Of a stretch of 38,157 nt of DNA, positions 18,647 through 26,872 are shown in pieces (positions within the stretch are counted from its first letter, which is position 1; every line of letters begins with the position of its first letter). The notes under the pieces are model-generated. The model searched no databases. It had not been told where the DNA came from and saw only the letters and a program-made list of their open reading frames with translations. The translations under genes were made by a program, and so were the position numbers. The DNA comes from Bacteroidota bacterium (GTDB taxonomy: Bacteria > Bacteroidota > Ignavibacteria > Kapaibacteriales > UBA2268). The stretch is from positions 1-38,157 of the forward strand of contig JARKQC010000310.1 in NCBI GenBank assembly GCA_029974985.1, written 5' to 3'.

Positions 18647-19780
18647 TTAATTAATATTATTCATTCGATAAAGAACTTCTTTTTTCCAATTTTCAAAAGT
18701 ATCATTTAATATATTTTTTCTTGCTTCGCGGACTAAATGAAGAAAAAATGCTAAATTATGCATAGTTGCTAATTGAAGTGCTAAAATTTCCTGAGAAACA
18801 AATAAATGCCGAAGATATGCTAAACTAAAATTATTACTTGCATAGCAATCAATTTCCGAATCAATAGGCTCGTCATTTAATTTATATTTCTGATTTTTTA
18901 AATTAATTTTGCCTCGATAAGTAAATATTTGACCGTTCCTTGCATTTCGTGTAGGCAATACGCAATCAAACATATCAATCCCACGCTCTATACATTCTAA
19001 AAGATTTTCGGGAGTACCAACTCCCATTAAATATCTTGCTTTATTTTCGGGCAAAAATGTAGTAGAAAAATCAGTTAATTCATACATTAATTCATTCGGC
19101 TCGCCAACAGATAAACCACCAATTGCATTGCCATCAAAATCAATATCAATCATTCGTTCAATATATTCTCTTCGGAGATTTTTATACATTCCACCTTGGG
19201 CGATACCAAATTGAAATTGACGGTGTCCGTATAGATTTTTACTTGAATTAAATTTTTCACGAGAGCGTTTTGCCCAATCTAATGATAATTCCATTGATTT
19301 TGCAGTATATGATTCATCAGCAGGGAAGGGGACACACTCGTCGAGTACCATCATTATATCCGAACCGAGATTTCTTTGAATTTCGACAACATTTTCAGGT
19401 GAAAAAAAATGTTTCGAGCCGTCAATATGCGATTTAAAATAAGCGCCCTCTTGCGTTAGTTTACGCATATCTTGTAAAGAAAAAATCTGATAACCACCGC
19501 TATCAGATAAAATTGCTTTATCCCAATTTATAAACTTATGCAAGCCACCTAATTGATTTATAATCTTATCATTTGGACGCAAATATAAATGATAAGTATT
19601 ACCAAGAATAATTTTGGCACCAATTTCATTTAAATCACGCTGCAGAATAGCTTTTACTGTGCCAGCTGTACCTACGGGCATAAAAATGGGTGTAGGAATA
19701 TCGCCGTGGTCTGTATGTAAAACTCCTGCACGTGCTTTAGAATTATTTGATTTTTTATATAATTCAAAAAAATTTGACAT
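18647..19780 (-). CDS. tgt: tRNA-guanine transglycosylase with a degenerate zinc site
   Basis: Exchanges guanine 34 for preQ1 in the anticodon of tRNAs for Asp, Asn, His and Tyr, on the way to queuosine. I take the ATG at 19780 (377 residues) as the start; a 17-residue upstream extension has no support. Catalytic parts are intact: LSDSGGYQIF with Asp93 (E. coli Asp89), GIAQGGMY, GLSVGE, and MFDCVLPTRNARNG with nucleophile Asp272 (E. coli Asp264). The structural zinc site is not. E. coli Cys302, Cys304, Cys307 and His333 correspond to Ile310, Cys312, Ser315 and His341, all at the same +8 offset, so two of three cysteines are missing. A terminator hairpin lies only 17 bases upstream, between rpsP and tgt. 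Confidence 0.94.
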   Translation of the reverse strand: MSNFFELYKKSNNSKARAGVLHTDHGDIPTPIFMPVGTAGTVKAILQRDLNEIGAKIILGNTYHLYLRPNDKIINQLGGLHKFINWDKAILSDSGGYQIFSLQDMRKLTQEGAYFKSHIDGSKHFFSPENVVEIQRNLGSDIMMVLDECVPFPADESYTAKSMELSLDWAKRSREKFNSSKNLYGHRQFQFGIAQGGMYKNLRREYIERMIDIDFDGNAIGGLSVGEPNELMYELTDFSTTFLPENKARYLMGVGTPENLLECIERGIDMFDCVLPTRNARNGQIFTYRGKINLKNQKYKLNDEPIDSEIDCYASNNFSLAYLRHLFVSQEILALQLATMHNLAFFLHLVREARKNILNDTFENWKKEVLYRMNNIN

Positions 19781-19796
19781 AAGATATAATTTTTGT

Positions 19797-19838
19797 AAAA
19801 AATAAGGGTTGATACTAATAAAAAAGCACAACCCTTAT
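19797..19838 (-). terminator. Rho-independent terminator between rpsP and tgt
   Basis: On the minus strand, a perfect 10-base stem (ATAAGGGTTG at 19838-19829 with CAACCCTTAT at 19811-19802, 17-base loop) is followed by a T tract (19801-19797). It should end the ffh-rpsP transcript. It leaves only 16 bases before the tgt start codon, so tgt needs read-through or an unusual promoter. Confidence 0.75.
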
Positions 19839-19868
19839 GAAAAAATACTATAAAAAAAGAGTTAAAAA

Positions 19869-20291
19869 CTAAGCTTCAGCTTCGGCATTTTCTTTATTTT
19901 TAGCCGATTCTTCAGCTTTTGCTTTGTTAATGGCACGCTGAACTCTTAATTTTTTACGTCTTTCGTATCTTTTAGAGACAACATTTTTATGCTTTTCAAC
20001 TTCTGCATCAATTTCTTCTTTGCTTTTACCTTTGATAGTAAGGTGTTTGCGTAATAATACACCTTCGTAGCTTAAAAGTCTATTGACGATATCAGTTGCT
20101 TGCGCACCATTATTTAACCAATATAAAGCTCTATCAGCAGAAATTTTAATTGTATTTGGATTAGTATTTGGATCGTAAAAACCAATTTTCTCCAAAAAAG
20201 CACCATCGCGACGCGCTCTACCATCAACAGCAACAATATCATATACTGCGTGATGAATTCTACCTTTGCGTCTTAATCTTAATTTAACCAT
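19869..20291 (-). CDS. rpsP: Small ribosomal subunit protein bS16, C-terminally extended
   Basis: A primary 16S rRNA-binding protein needed for 30S assembly. The first ~80 residues are a standard S16: KLRLRRKGRIHHAVYDIVAVD, then GAFLEKIGFYDP and ADRALYWLNNGAQATDIV. The protein is 140 residues against 80-90 in E. coli; the extra ~55 residues are a charged Lys/Arg/Glu/Ala tail ending in acidic Glu-Ala repeats. Extended S16 tails are common in Bacteroidota. It lies 105 bases after ffh. In many genomes rimM-trmD-rplS follow rpsP; here a terminator and tgt follow instead. Confidence 0.97.
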   Translation of the reverse strand: MVKLRLRRKGRIHHAVYDIVAVDGRARRDGAFLEKIGFYDPNTNPNTIKISADRALYWLNNGAQATDIVNRLLSYEGVLLRKHLTIKGKSKEEIDAEVEKHKNVVSKRYERRKKLRVQRAINKAKAEESAKNKENAEAEA

Positions 20292-20396
20292 TTTAAAAAA
20301 CCTTTATATATTATATGAGAAAAAAATCAATTTGTCATCTTTATTTTTTGCTATTTACAAGCAAATGCTAATAGCGTAGATGCCCAAATCTCATTA

Positions 20397-21725
20397 TTAC
20401 ATTCCTAATCCAGGTAGTTTAGGCATAAATCTTGATTTTTTGCCCAAAGCTACACTTTTCATAATTTTTTGCATTTCTTCAAACTGTTTCAAAAGTTTGT
20501 TTACATCTTGAATTTTTGTACCGCTTCCTTTTGCAATTCTCATTCGGCGTGAGCCGTTAATCACCTTCGGATAACGTCTTTCTTGTTTTGTCATAGATAG
20601 AATAATAGCTTCTACCTTTTTAAAAGCAGAATCATCAATATTTACATTTTTTAGTTGCTTATCCATACCCGGTATCATACCAAGTAAATCACGCAAAGAA
20701 CCCATTTTTTGAATCATTTTTAATTGATCGAGAAAATCATCAAAAGTAAATTGATTCTTTCTAATTTTCTCTTCTAATTCTTTTGCTTGTTTTTGGTCGA
20801 ACTGAGCTTCCGCTTTTTCGACTAATGTAAGTACGTCGCCCATACCCAATATACGCGAAGCAATACGCTCGGGGTGGAAAGGCTCTAAAGAATCGAGTTT
20901 TTCACCCATACTTACAAATTTTATAGGTTTGCCGACTACTTCTAAAACTGATAAAGCGGCACCACCACGAGTATCTCCGTCCATTTTAGTAAGAACAACG
21001 CCAGTTAACTCTAAATTATCATGAAATGCCTTGGCGGTATTAACAGCATCTTGACCTATCATAGCATCGAGAACGAATAATTTTTCTGATGGTTTAACAG
21101 CTTCAGAAATATTACGAACCTCAGCCATCATTTCTTCATCAATAGTTAAACGTCCCGCTGTGTCAATGATAACCGTATCACGACCAAATTTACGAGCATA
21201 AGCTAAAGCATTTTTAGCAATCGAAACTGCGTCCTTACTTTCTTCAGTAAAAACGGGAACTTTTATTTCACTTGCAAGTTGTTGAAGTTGTAATATAGCG
21301 GCTGGTCTGTAAATATCACAAGCTACAAGTAAAGGTTGTTTTCCTTTTTTTCTCAAACTTCTTGCAAGTTTACCACAAAAAGTTGTTTTACCAGAACCTT
21401 GCAATCCCGCAACCATAATGACCGATGGAGCTTGAGAAGAGTGAATTAAATCACTCATTTTACTACCCATAATTTCGACTAATTCATCGTGAACAATTTT
21501 TACGATTAATTGTTCAGGTAATAATTTTCCTTTAACTTCTTTACCAACAGCTTTTTTGCTTATCTCATCAATAAGTTTTTTGACTACATTAATATTTACG
21601 TCAGCTTCGAGTAAAGCACGGCGTATTTCTCGCATTGCTTCTGCAATATTCTCTTCGGTGATAGAGGCTTGCCCGCGAAATTTTTTAAGAGCTAATTCTA
21701 ATTTTTCTTGTAGATTCTCAAACAT
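20397..21725 (-). CDS. ffh: Signal recognition particle protein Ffh
   Basis: The SRP GTPase that binds 4.5S RNA and signal sequences and targets ribosomes to FtsY and the Sec translocon. The 442 residues show the N domain (1-~90), the GTPase domain with GLQGSGKTT (P-loop, 107-115), DIYRPAA, DTAGR and TKMDGD, and the M domain (~325-442) with FTFDDFLDQL, GMIPGM and the RNA-binding SRRMRIAKGSGT helix pair. The C-terminus ends LPGLGM. It is the first gene of an ffh-rpsP unit, with a good Bacteroidota-type promoter at 21759-21789. A short 6-base inverted repeat (GCTATT/AATAGC) lies between ffh and rpsP but lacks a T tract and is not a terminator. Confidence 0.98.
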   Translation of the reverse strand: MFENLQEKLELALKKFRGQASITEENIAEAMREIRRALLEADVNINVVKKLIDEISKKAVGKEVKGKLLPEQLIVKIVHDELVEIMGSKMSDLIHSSQAPSVIMVAGLQGSGKTTFCGKLARSLRKKGKQPLLVACDIYRPAAILQLQQLASEIKVPVFTEESKDAVSIAKNALAYARKFGRDTVIIDTAGRLTIDEEMMAEVRNISEAVKPSEKLFVLDAMIGQDAVNTAKAFHDNLELTGVVLTKMDGDTRGGAALSVLEVVGKPIKFVSMGEKLDSLEPFHPERIASRILGMGDVLTLVEKAEAQFDQKQAKELEEKIRKNQFTFDDFLDQLKMIQKMGSLRDLLGMIPGMDKQLKNVNIDDSAFKKVEAIILSMTKQERRYPKVINGSRRMRIAKGSGTKIQDVNKLLKQFEEMQKIMKSVALGKKSRFMPKLPGLGM

Positions 21726-21758
21726 ATCTTTTTGCTAAAATTCATATTTACAGAACTG

Positions 21759-21789
21759 CAAAAATAATGAATAAATTTTGATTGACAAT
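21759..21789 (-). promoter_or_regulatory. Candidate Bacteroidota-type promoter for ffh-rpsP
   Basis: On the minus strand, -7 TATTTTTG at 21766-21759 and ATTG at 21789-21786 are 19 bases apart. Both elements and the spacing fit the Bacteroidota TTG-n19/20-TAnnTTTG promoter. The implied start is ~27 bases before the ffh ATG. Confidence 0.5.
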
Positions 21790-21832
21790 ATCTTTTTTTA
21801 TGAGTAAATTAAATTTTGAAAAATTTAACATT

Positions 21833-22783
21833 TTAATTTTCAATATCCTTAACAATCATTTCAAAGCCCATTGATATTGCACCGTCGAGCGCCGTACCCT
21901 TAGGTTTAACAAGTTTAAGTTTTTGATTTTCTTGTATTTCTTTTTCGAGTAATTTTTTAAGCAAAGTATCTGCGTCAATTATTCCACCCATAAGAGCGAC
22001 ATTTACGGGGAATTTATCGACATTTTTAATTATTGCATTTGGTAATTCTGCAAGGTGAACAGCCGATTCTTGAATAATTCTCATACAAACTTCATCGCCA
22101 TTTTCTGCACATTTCATAACATAAGGCGAAAGGTTTTGATATTCAAAAGCACGTTCAGAATACGCTTTTACAATCGTTCTTGGCTCTTGTAAATTTATAG
22201 TTGGATATAAAGATTCGATTTCTTTTGCTAATTGTGTCGGAATGCCGCGCCCATCAAGTGAGCGAACGACAGCCGTAAGGCCTTCACGCCCAATCCAAGC
22301 ACCAGAGCCTTCATCATCGAGTTCGATACCCCAACCGCCGCATCTATAAAATTTATTTTTAAATTTTCCGAGAGCAATTGACCCTGTGCCAACTATTGTC
22401 ATAATTCCATCTTCGCCAGCAAAAGCCCCCTTGATAGCAATTTCTGCATCACTTGTTACCATTATATCATTAATAATAGTGTTTTGGCTTCGAGCAAGCG
22501 TTTTGATTAAATTTTGTGAACGTTTTTTTTCTTCTTCGAGCCATACGCCCGCTAATCCAACGACAATAGCATCAACTTCTCTTGTTTCGATATTGATTTT
22601 ATTGCATAATTCGCTAATTACAGTAAGAGTTCTTTCGCAGGACTCACCAACGCCGACAGCACCGATACGAGTAGTCCCAGCTACAAGTTCTGCTTGAATT
22701 TCACCATTACTATATATTATACCTCTTGTTTTAGTCCCGCCACCATCAATACCAATTATAGTGTATTCTTTTTTATCAATCAT
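21833..22783 (-). CDS. BadF/BadG/BcrA/BcrD-family ATPase, N-acetylglucosamine kinase-like
   Basis: An ASKHA-fold kinase, most likely phosphorylating an amino sugar such as N-acetylglucosamine released from cell-wall or chitin turnover. In 316 residues it has the phosphate-1 motif IIGIDGGGTKTRG (9-21), VVGLAGVW (second motif), a SDAEIAIKGAF segment, the adenosine/phosphate-2 motif TIVGTGSIALG, and GGWGIELDDEGSGAWIGREG, which is typical of the GlcNAc-kinase branch. The four-Cys iron-sulfur signature of benzoyl-CoA reductase activases is absent, which argues against that role. It is divergent from the lipoprotein gene at 22993 across a 209-base AT-rich gap. The sugar substrate is inferred from family, not seen. 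Confidence 0.85.
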   Translation of the reverse strand: MIDKKEYTIIGIDGGGTKTRGIIYSNGEIQAELVAGTTRIGAVGVGESCERTLTVISELCNKINIETREVDAIVVGLAGVWLEEEKKRSQNLIKTLARSQNTIINDIMVTSDAEIAIKGAFAGEDGIMTIVGTGSIALGKFKNKFYRCGGWGIELDDEGSGAWIGREGLTAVVRSLDGRGIPTQLAKEIESLYPTINLQEPRTIVKAYSERAFEYQNLSPYVMKCAENGDEVCMRIIQESAVHLAELPNAIIKNVDKFPVNVALMGGIIDADTLLKKLLEKEIQENQKLKLVKPKGTALDGAISMGFEMIVKDIEN

Positions 22784-22992
22784 TTTCTTCTGAATTATTT
22801 AAAAAGTAAAAAATATTCAAATTACAAATTCTATGCCATATATTAGATTTTTAAAAATAAAATTTTGAAAATAATTTGATTAAATTTTGCTCATAATCTA
22901 AATTATTTTTAAAACACTAATTAAAAAAATTATACGTAATTTTATTTAATTATAAATAAACGATATTGATTTATTAAATTTTAGAGGATACA

Positions 22993-23517
22993 ATGAGAAA
23001 AATTTTTCTTACTATAAATTTCCTTGCCATAGCAATTATACTTATGGCATGTTCAGATAACGCAACAAGTGTAAATGCCGAAAAAATGACTCTACAAGAA
23101 TTTGTTAAAATGCCCGGTTTTACTTGGTTTAATTATGAATTTAATAATTATCAGCCTGATGATTTTATTGTTAAAGAAATACAAAAAAAATATAATTCTT
23201 CCGAACATAGTTTTGTAATTTTTGCTAAGCCCTCGTGCTCTTGTCCGGGCAAACATATCCAAACCTCAGAATTTTATAAAACTTTGGAAAAAGCTCAAAT
23301 ACCTTTTGATAAATGTGAATTATTTTCGGTTACATCAATTAATAACGAGCATCCCTATAAAAGTACAATTTCCTTACACGAGCTTCCAACAATAATAATT
23401 TTAAAAAATGGAAATCCAATATTTTCTGTTAGCGATACACTAAATATAACAAATTCTACAAATAAAAATAACGATATGAAAATTGAAGAATCATTACTTA
23501 TTGGTTTACAGAAATAA
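22993..23517 (+). CDS. Thioredoxin-like lipoprotein with a CxC motif
   Basis: A 174-residue exported protein. The N-terminus is a lipoprotein signal with lipobox LMAC, so Cys20 would be lipidated. The rest looks like a thioredoxin fold: HSFVIFAKPSCSC (strand, then Cys82-Ser-Cys84), a helix, and HELPTIIILKNGNPIF with a probable cis-Pro132 before the last strands. The active site is CxC (CSCPGKH) rather than the usual CxxC. A third cysteine, Cys108, lies between. I know of no named family for it. A clear AGAGG ribosome site precedes the ATG. It is followed after 12 bases by the EVE gene and is likely cotranscribed with it. Possible roles are disulfide handling or metal (copper) handling in the envelope; both are guesses. 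Confidence 0.75.
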   Translation: MRKIFLTINFLAIAIILMACSDNATSVNAEKMTLQEFVKMPGFTWFNYEFNNYQPDDFIVKEIQKKYNSSEHSFVIFAKPSCSCPGKHIQTSEFYKTLEKAQIPFDKCELFSVTSINNEHPYKSTISLHELPTIIILKNGNPIFSVSDTLNITNSTNKNNDMKIEESLLIGLQK

Positions 23518-23529
23518 TTAGAGAAAATA

Positions 23530-23943
23530 ATGTCTTATTGGCTTGTAAAAAGTGATCCAGATACTTATTCATGGGAAGACCTTAAAAAAGATGTTTATAC
23601 TGATTGGGACGGAGTTCGAAATTACCAAGCAAGAAATAATCTTATGAAAATGGAAATTGGCGACGAGGTTCTTGTTTATGAAAGCCAATCTACTAAACAA
23701 ATCACAGGAATTGCTGAAGTTACAAAAACTTTTTTTCCCGACCCGACTTCATTAGATATGAATAAAAATTGGGTTGCAGTAGAATTAAAATTTAAAGAAG
23801 AATTTAAAAGATTTATTACTTTACAAGAAATTAAATCAATAAAAGAGTTGTCAAATATTGGATTAATTAAGCAAAGCCGCTTATCAGTTATGCCATTACA
23901 AGCAGAAGAATTCGAGATTATCTGTAATTTAGCTACAAATTAA
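23530..23943 (+). CDS. EVE domain-containing protein
   Basis: A 137-residue stand-alone EVE domain (PUA-like fold; thymocyte nuclear protein 1/YTH-related). The signature is complete: MSYWLVKSDPDTYSWEDL, WDGVRNYQARNNL, MKMEIGDEVLVYES, and the C-terminal IKQSRLSVMPL. EVE domains bind modified bases in DNA or RNA; stand-alone bacterial forms are widespread and their target is unsettled. It sits 12 bases after the lipoprotein gene and 19 bases before the acetoacetyl-CoA synthetase gene, so all three are probably one transcript. Its co-occurrence with a nearby R-M system is not close enough (13 kb) to imply a link. Confidence 0.92.
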   Translation: MSYWLVKSDPDTYSWEDLKKDVYTDWDGVRNYQARNNLMKMEIGDEVLVYESQSTKQITGIAEVTKTFFPDPTSLDMNKNWVAVELKFKEEFKRFITLQEIKSIKELSNIGLIKQSRLSVMPLQAEEFEIICNLATN

Positions 23944-23962
23944 TAATTACTTGTGATTTAAA

Positions 23963-25921
23963 ATGCAAAAAATTCCTTTATGGCAACCCACAAATAGCCA
24001 AATTGAAAATGCGAATATGACAAAATTTCGCATTTTTATTAATAATAAATATGAAATTGATTTAAAAAATTACGATGAATTATATGATTGGTCTATAAAT
24101 TATATCGTAAATTTTTGGCAATCTCTTTGGGAATTTTTTGATATAATTTATTCAAAAAAATATAATTCAGTTCTATCAATAAAAGATAAAAATAAATCAC
24201 CCGAATTAATGACAAATTATGAATGGTTTAAGGGTGCTAAACTTAATTTTGCAGAAAATTTATTAAGATTTTCTGATGATGAAACTGCAATTATATATTA
24301 TTCTGAAAATAAGATAATTCGGCTTACTTACAAAGAATTGTACGAGGAAGTGGCTCACACTCAAGCCGCTTTAATAAAAAGTGGGGTTAAAAAAGGTGAT
24401 AGAGTTGCGGGATTTATTACAAACCGCCCCGAAGCTATAATTGCAATGCTTGCTACTACTTCGATTGGTGCTATTTGGACTTCTACTTCGCCAGATTTTG
24501 GTTCGCAAGGCGTTCTCGATAGATTTTTGCAAGTAGAGCCAAAAATATTATTTGCCGTTGACGGATATACCTATAATGGAAAAAATTACAATTCAATTAC
24601 TACAATAAAAAAAATTTCAGAATCAATCAAATCATTAGAAAAAATTGTAATTGTTAATCAAATTAATTCAGAATTTGAGCCTAATTCAAAATATGTCAAT
24701 TATGATGATTTTATTGATAAAAATGTATTTGATATTGAATTTGAACAAGTGGATTTTGACCACCCCGTTTATATTATGTATTCTTCGGGAACGACGGGTG
24801 TGCCTAAATGTATAGTTCACGGTGCGGGTGGAACATTGTTACAACACTTAAAAGAGCTTGTTTTACACACAAATTTAACAGATTTAGATACAATTTGCTA
24901 TTTTACAACCTGCGGTTGGATGATGTGGAATTGGTTAGTATCATCATTGGCGACGGGTGCAACAGTATTTCTCTACGATGGTAGCCCTTCAAATCCAAAT
25001 TTAGAAATACTATGGAAAATAATTCAAGATGAAAAAATTACAATTTTTGGAACAAGCCCTAAATTTTTGTCAAGTTGCGAAAAACAAGGGATAATTCCAA
25101 AAAATAAATTTGATTTAACTTCTTTAAAAACAATACTTTCGACGGGATCGCCGCTTAGCCGTGATAACTTTAATTGGGTGTATGAAAATGTAAAAAAAGA
25201 TTTGCAATTATCATCAATTTCTGGTGGAACTGATATAATATCCTGCTTTATGCTCGGAAATCCAACTTTACCCGTTTACTCGGAAGAAATTCAATGTCGT
25301 GGATTAGCTATGAAAGTTTTGGCTTATGATGAAGATGGAAATTCTCTTATCGAAGAAAAAGGCGAGCTTGTTTGCACATTGCCATTTCCTTCTATGCCTA
25401 TTTATTTCTGGAATGACACAGATAGTTCAAAATATCATAGTGCATATTTTGATTATTATCCTAATATTTGGCGACACGGAGATTATATTCGAATAACAAA
25501 AAATGGTGGAGTGGTCGTTTATGGGCGTAGCGATGCAACGCTTAATCCGGGCGGAGTTCGTATTGGTACGGCTGAAATTTATAGAACAATCGAGTCAATA
25601 GAAGAAATTCTTGATTCATTAGTAATTGGATTTCCCAAAAATAATGACATTAGCGTTATGCTTTTTGTAGTGTTAAAAGATGGTTTGAAAATAAGCTCTG
25701 AATTGAAAGATAAAATTAAAGAAAGAATAAAGAAATCATTAACTCCGCGTCATATACCAGAGAAAATTTTCCAAATAAATGATATTCCTCAAACATTAAA
25801 TGGGAAAAAAGTTGAAATTGCTGTTTTAAAAACTCTACTTGGTGAAGAAGTTAAAAATAAAGCCTCGCTTCTAAATCCCGATTCTTTAAAACAATTTAAG
25901 AACTTTAATTTCGATAATTAA
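23963..25921 (+). CDS. aacS: Acetoacetyl-CoA synthetase
   Basis: Activates acetoacetate with ATP and CoA to acetoacetyl-CoA, allowing ketone bodies or polyhydroxybutyrate breakdown products to enter metabolism. The 652 residues are full length for the family and start with the AacS-type N-terminus (PLWQPTNSQIENANMTKF). Adenylate-forming motifs: IMYSSGTTGVPKCIVHGAGG (271-290), CYFTTCGWMMWNWL, ISGGTDIISCF, WRHGDY, and GRSDATLNPGGVRIGTAEIY. Near the C-terminus, PQTLNGKKVEIAV carries the catalytic lysine region. The GGTDI and CGWMMWN segments favour AacS over acetyl-CoA synthetase. It follows the EVE gene by 19 bases. Together with the mutase genes it points to short-chain acyl-CoA metabolism. 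Confidence 0.93.
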   Translation: MQKIPLWQPTNSQIENANMTKFRIFINNKYEIDLKNYDELYDWSINYIVNFWQSLWEFFDIIYSKKYNSVLSIKDKNKSPELMTNYEWFKGAKLNFAENLLRFSDDETAIIYYSENKIIRLTYKELYEEVAHTQAALIKSGVKKGDRVAGFITNRPEAIIAMLATTSIGAIWTSTSPDFGSQGVLDRFLQVEPKILFAVDGYTYNGKNYNSITTIKKISESIKSLEKIVIVNQINSEFEPNSKYVNYDDFIDKNVFDIEFEQVDFDHPVYIMYSSGTTGVPKCIVHGAGGTLLQHLKELVLHTNLTDLDTICYFTTCGWMMWNWLVSSLATGATVFLYDGSPSNPNLEILWKIIQDEKITIFGTSPKFLSSCEKQGIIPKNKFDLTSLKTILSTGSPLSRDNFNWVYENVKKDLQLSSISGGTDIISCFMLGNPTLPVYSEEIQCRGLAMKVLAYDEDGNSLIEEKGELVCTLPFPSMPIYFWNDTDSSKYHSAYFDYYPNIWRHGDYIRITKNGGVVVYGRSDATLNPGGVRIGTAEIYRTIESIEEILDSLVIGFPKNNDISVMLFVVLKDGLKISSELKDKIKERIKKSLTPRHIPEKIFQINDIPQTLNGKKVEIAVLKTLLGEEVKNKASLLNPDSLKQFKNFNFDN

Positions 25922-25957
25922 TTATTATTTATTAAAATTACTAAATTTTCATTAATT

Positions 25958-26833
25958 TTGTATTTTTTTCAATTACACATTATCGTATTGCATTATATAA
26001 AAAATAACATAGAATCATTAGAAAATAATATCGAAGAGAAAATTGCACATAGTGCAAAATCACTTGTTTATAGGAAATTTATTAATCGCGATAATACAAA
26101 AATTAGTATTATAGTTCCCGTTTTCGAAGAAGAAAAAATAATCGAATCACATTTAAGATTATTTACAAAAGAACTCCGAGAAAAATATAATTTTGAACTT
26201 ATTGTTAGCGATGGTGGCAGCACAGATAATTCTGTTCAAATTGCTCGAAATTTTGCTGATATAGTTGTCGTACATAATAATAAAGAGCGTCAGACAATTT
26301 CACAGGGACGAAATCGAGGCGCTGAACAATCAAATAGCGAAGTACTATGCTTTTTAAATGTTGATTCTATTCCCAAAAACCTTGAAAATTTTTTAGAATT
26401 AATTAATAAATTTGCTGATAAAAAATTAGATTACCAAAAATACGGTGCAATAGCTTGTTATGTTTCGGGATTTCCCGAAGAAGTATTATTAAAAGATAAG
26501 ATATTTTACTTTATTTATAATAATTATGAAAGAATATTAAATTCATTTGGGTTTGGTATTGGTCGAGGCGAATGTCAAATAATTAGACGAGAAATTTTTA
26601 ATCAAGTTCGAGGTTATAATGATAATATCGTAGCTGGTGAGGACTTTGATTTATATCGCCGAATTTCAAAAATATCAAAAGTAAAATTTGATACTAAATT
26701 TATAATACTCGAATCACCAAGAAGATTTAGAAAATACGGATATTTAAAAACAATTTTCTTTTGGATTGTAAACGCTTTATCAGTGAGTTGGTTTGGAAAA
26801 TCAGCCTCGAAAGAATGGGAAGCAGTTAGATAA
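25958..26833 (+). CDS. Family 2 glycosyltransferase
   Basis: A GT-A fold sugar transferase, likely for surface polysaccharide or glycolipid. Numbered from the TTG at 25958 (291 residues): KISIIVPVFEEEKII (48-62), VSDGGSTDNS (83-92, nucleotide binding), a GRNRGAEQS segment, FLNVDSIP in the DxD place (132-139), and GEDFDLYRRI (227-236) with the likely catalytic Asp. A hydrophobic stretch near the C-terminus may touch the membrane. The start is uncertain: no ATG exists before the catalytic domain, the frame is open back to the aacS stop, and both 25958 and 25988 are TTG. A TAATTTTG -7-like element at 25953-25960 would favour 25988. It is followed after 39 bases by the GT-C-like membrane gene. 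Confidence 0.85.
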   Translation: MYFFQLHIIVLHYIKNNIESLENNIEEKIAHSAKSLVYRKFINRDNTKISIIVPVFEEEKIIESHLRLFTKELREKYNFELIVSDGGSTDNSVQIARNFADIVVVHNNKERQTISQGRNRGAEQSNSEVLCFLNVDSIPKNLENFLELINKFADKKLDYQKYGAIACYVSGFPEEVLLKDKIFYFIYNNYERILNSFGFGIGRGECQIIRREIFNQVRGYNDNIVAGEDFDLYRRISKISKVKFDTKFIILESPRRFRKYGYLKTIFFWIVNALSVSWFGKSASKEWEAVR

Positions 26834-26872
26834 TTATTTTTCATCATTAATTTTAAAAGAAATTAGTAAAAA

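Noticed and set aside
19781..19868. preQ1 riboswitch controlling tgt.
   Set aside because: The leader has a plain hairpin with T tract. The short C-rich loop and A-rich tail of a preQ1-I aptamer are not present.
20350..20376. GCTATT/AATAGC inverted repeat between ffh and rpsP as a terminator.
   Set aside because: The stem is six bases with a 14-base loop and no T tract on the minus strand; ffh and rpsP are more likely joined.
21833..22783. Activase of benzoyl-CoA or 2-hydroxyacyl-CoA dehydratase.
   Set aside because: The conserved cysteines that hold the bridging iron-sulfur cluster are absent, and no dehydratase or reductase subunits are nearby.
9650..23943. A defence island joining the R-M genes, CPBP protease and EVE protein.
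   Set aside because: These genes are spread over 14 kb, on both strands, and separated by ordinary housekeeping genes; no shared operon or other defence gene supports a link.
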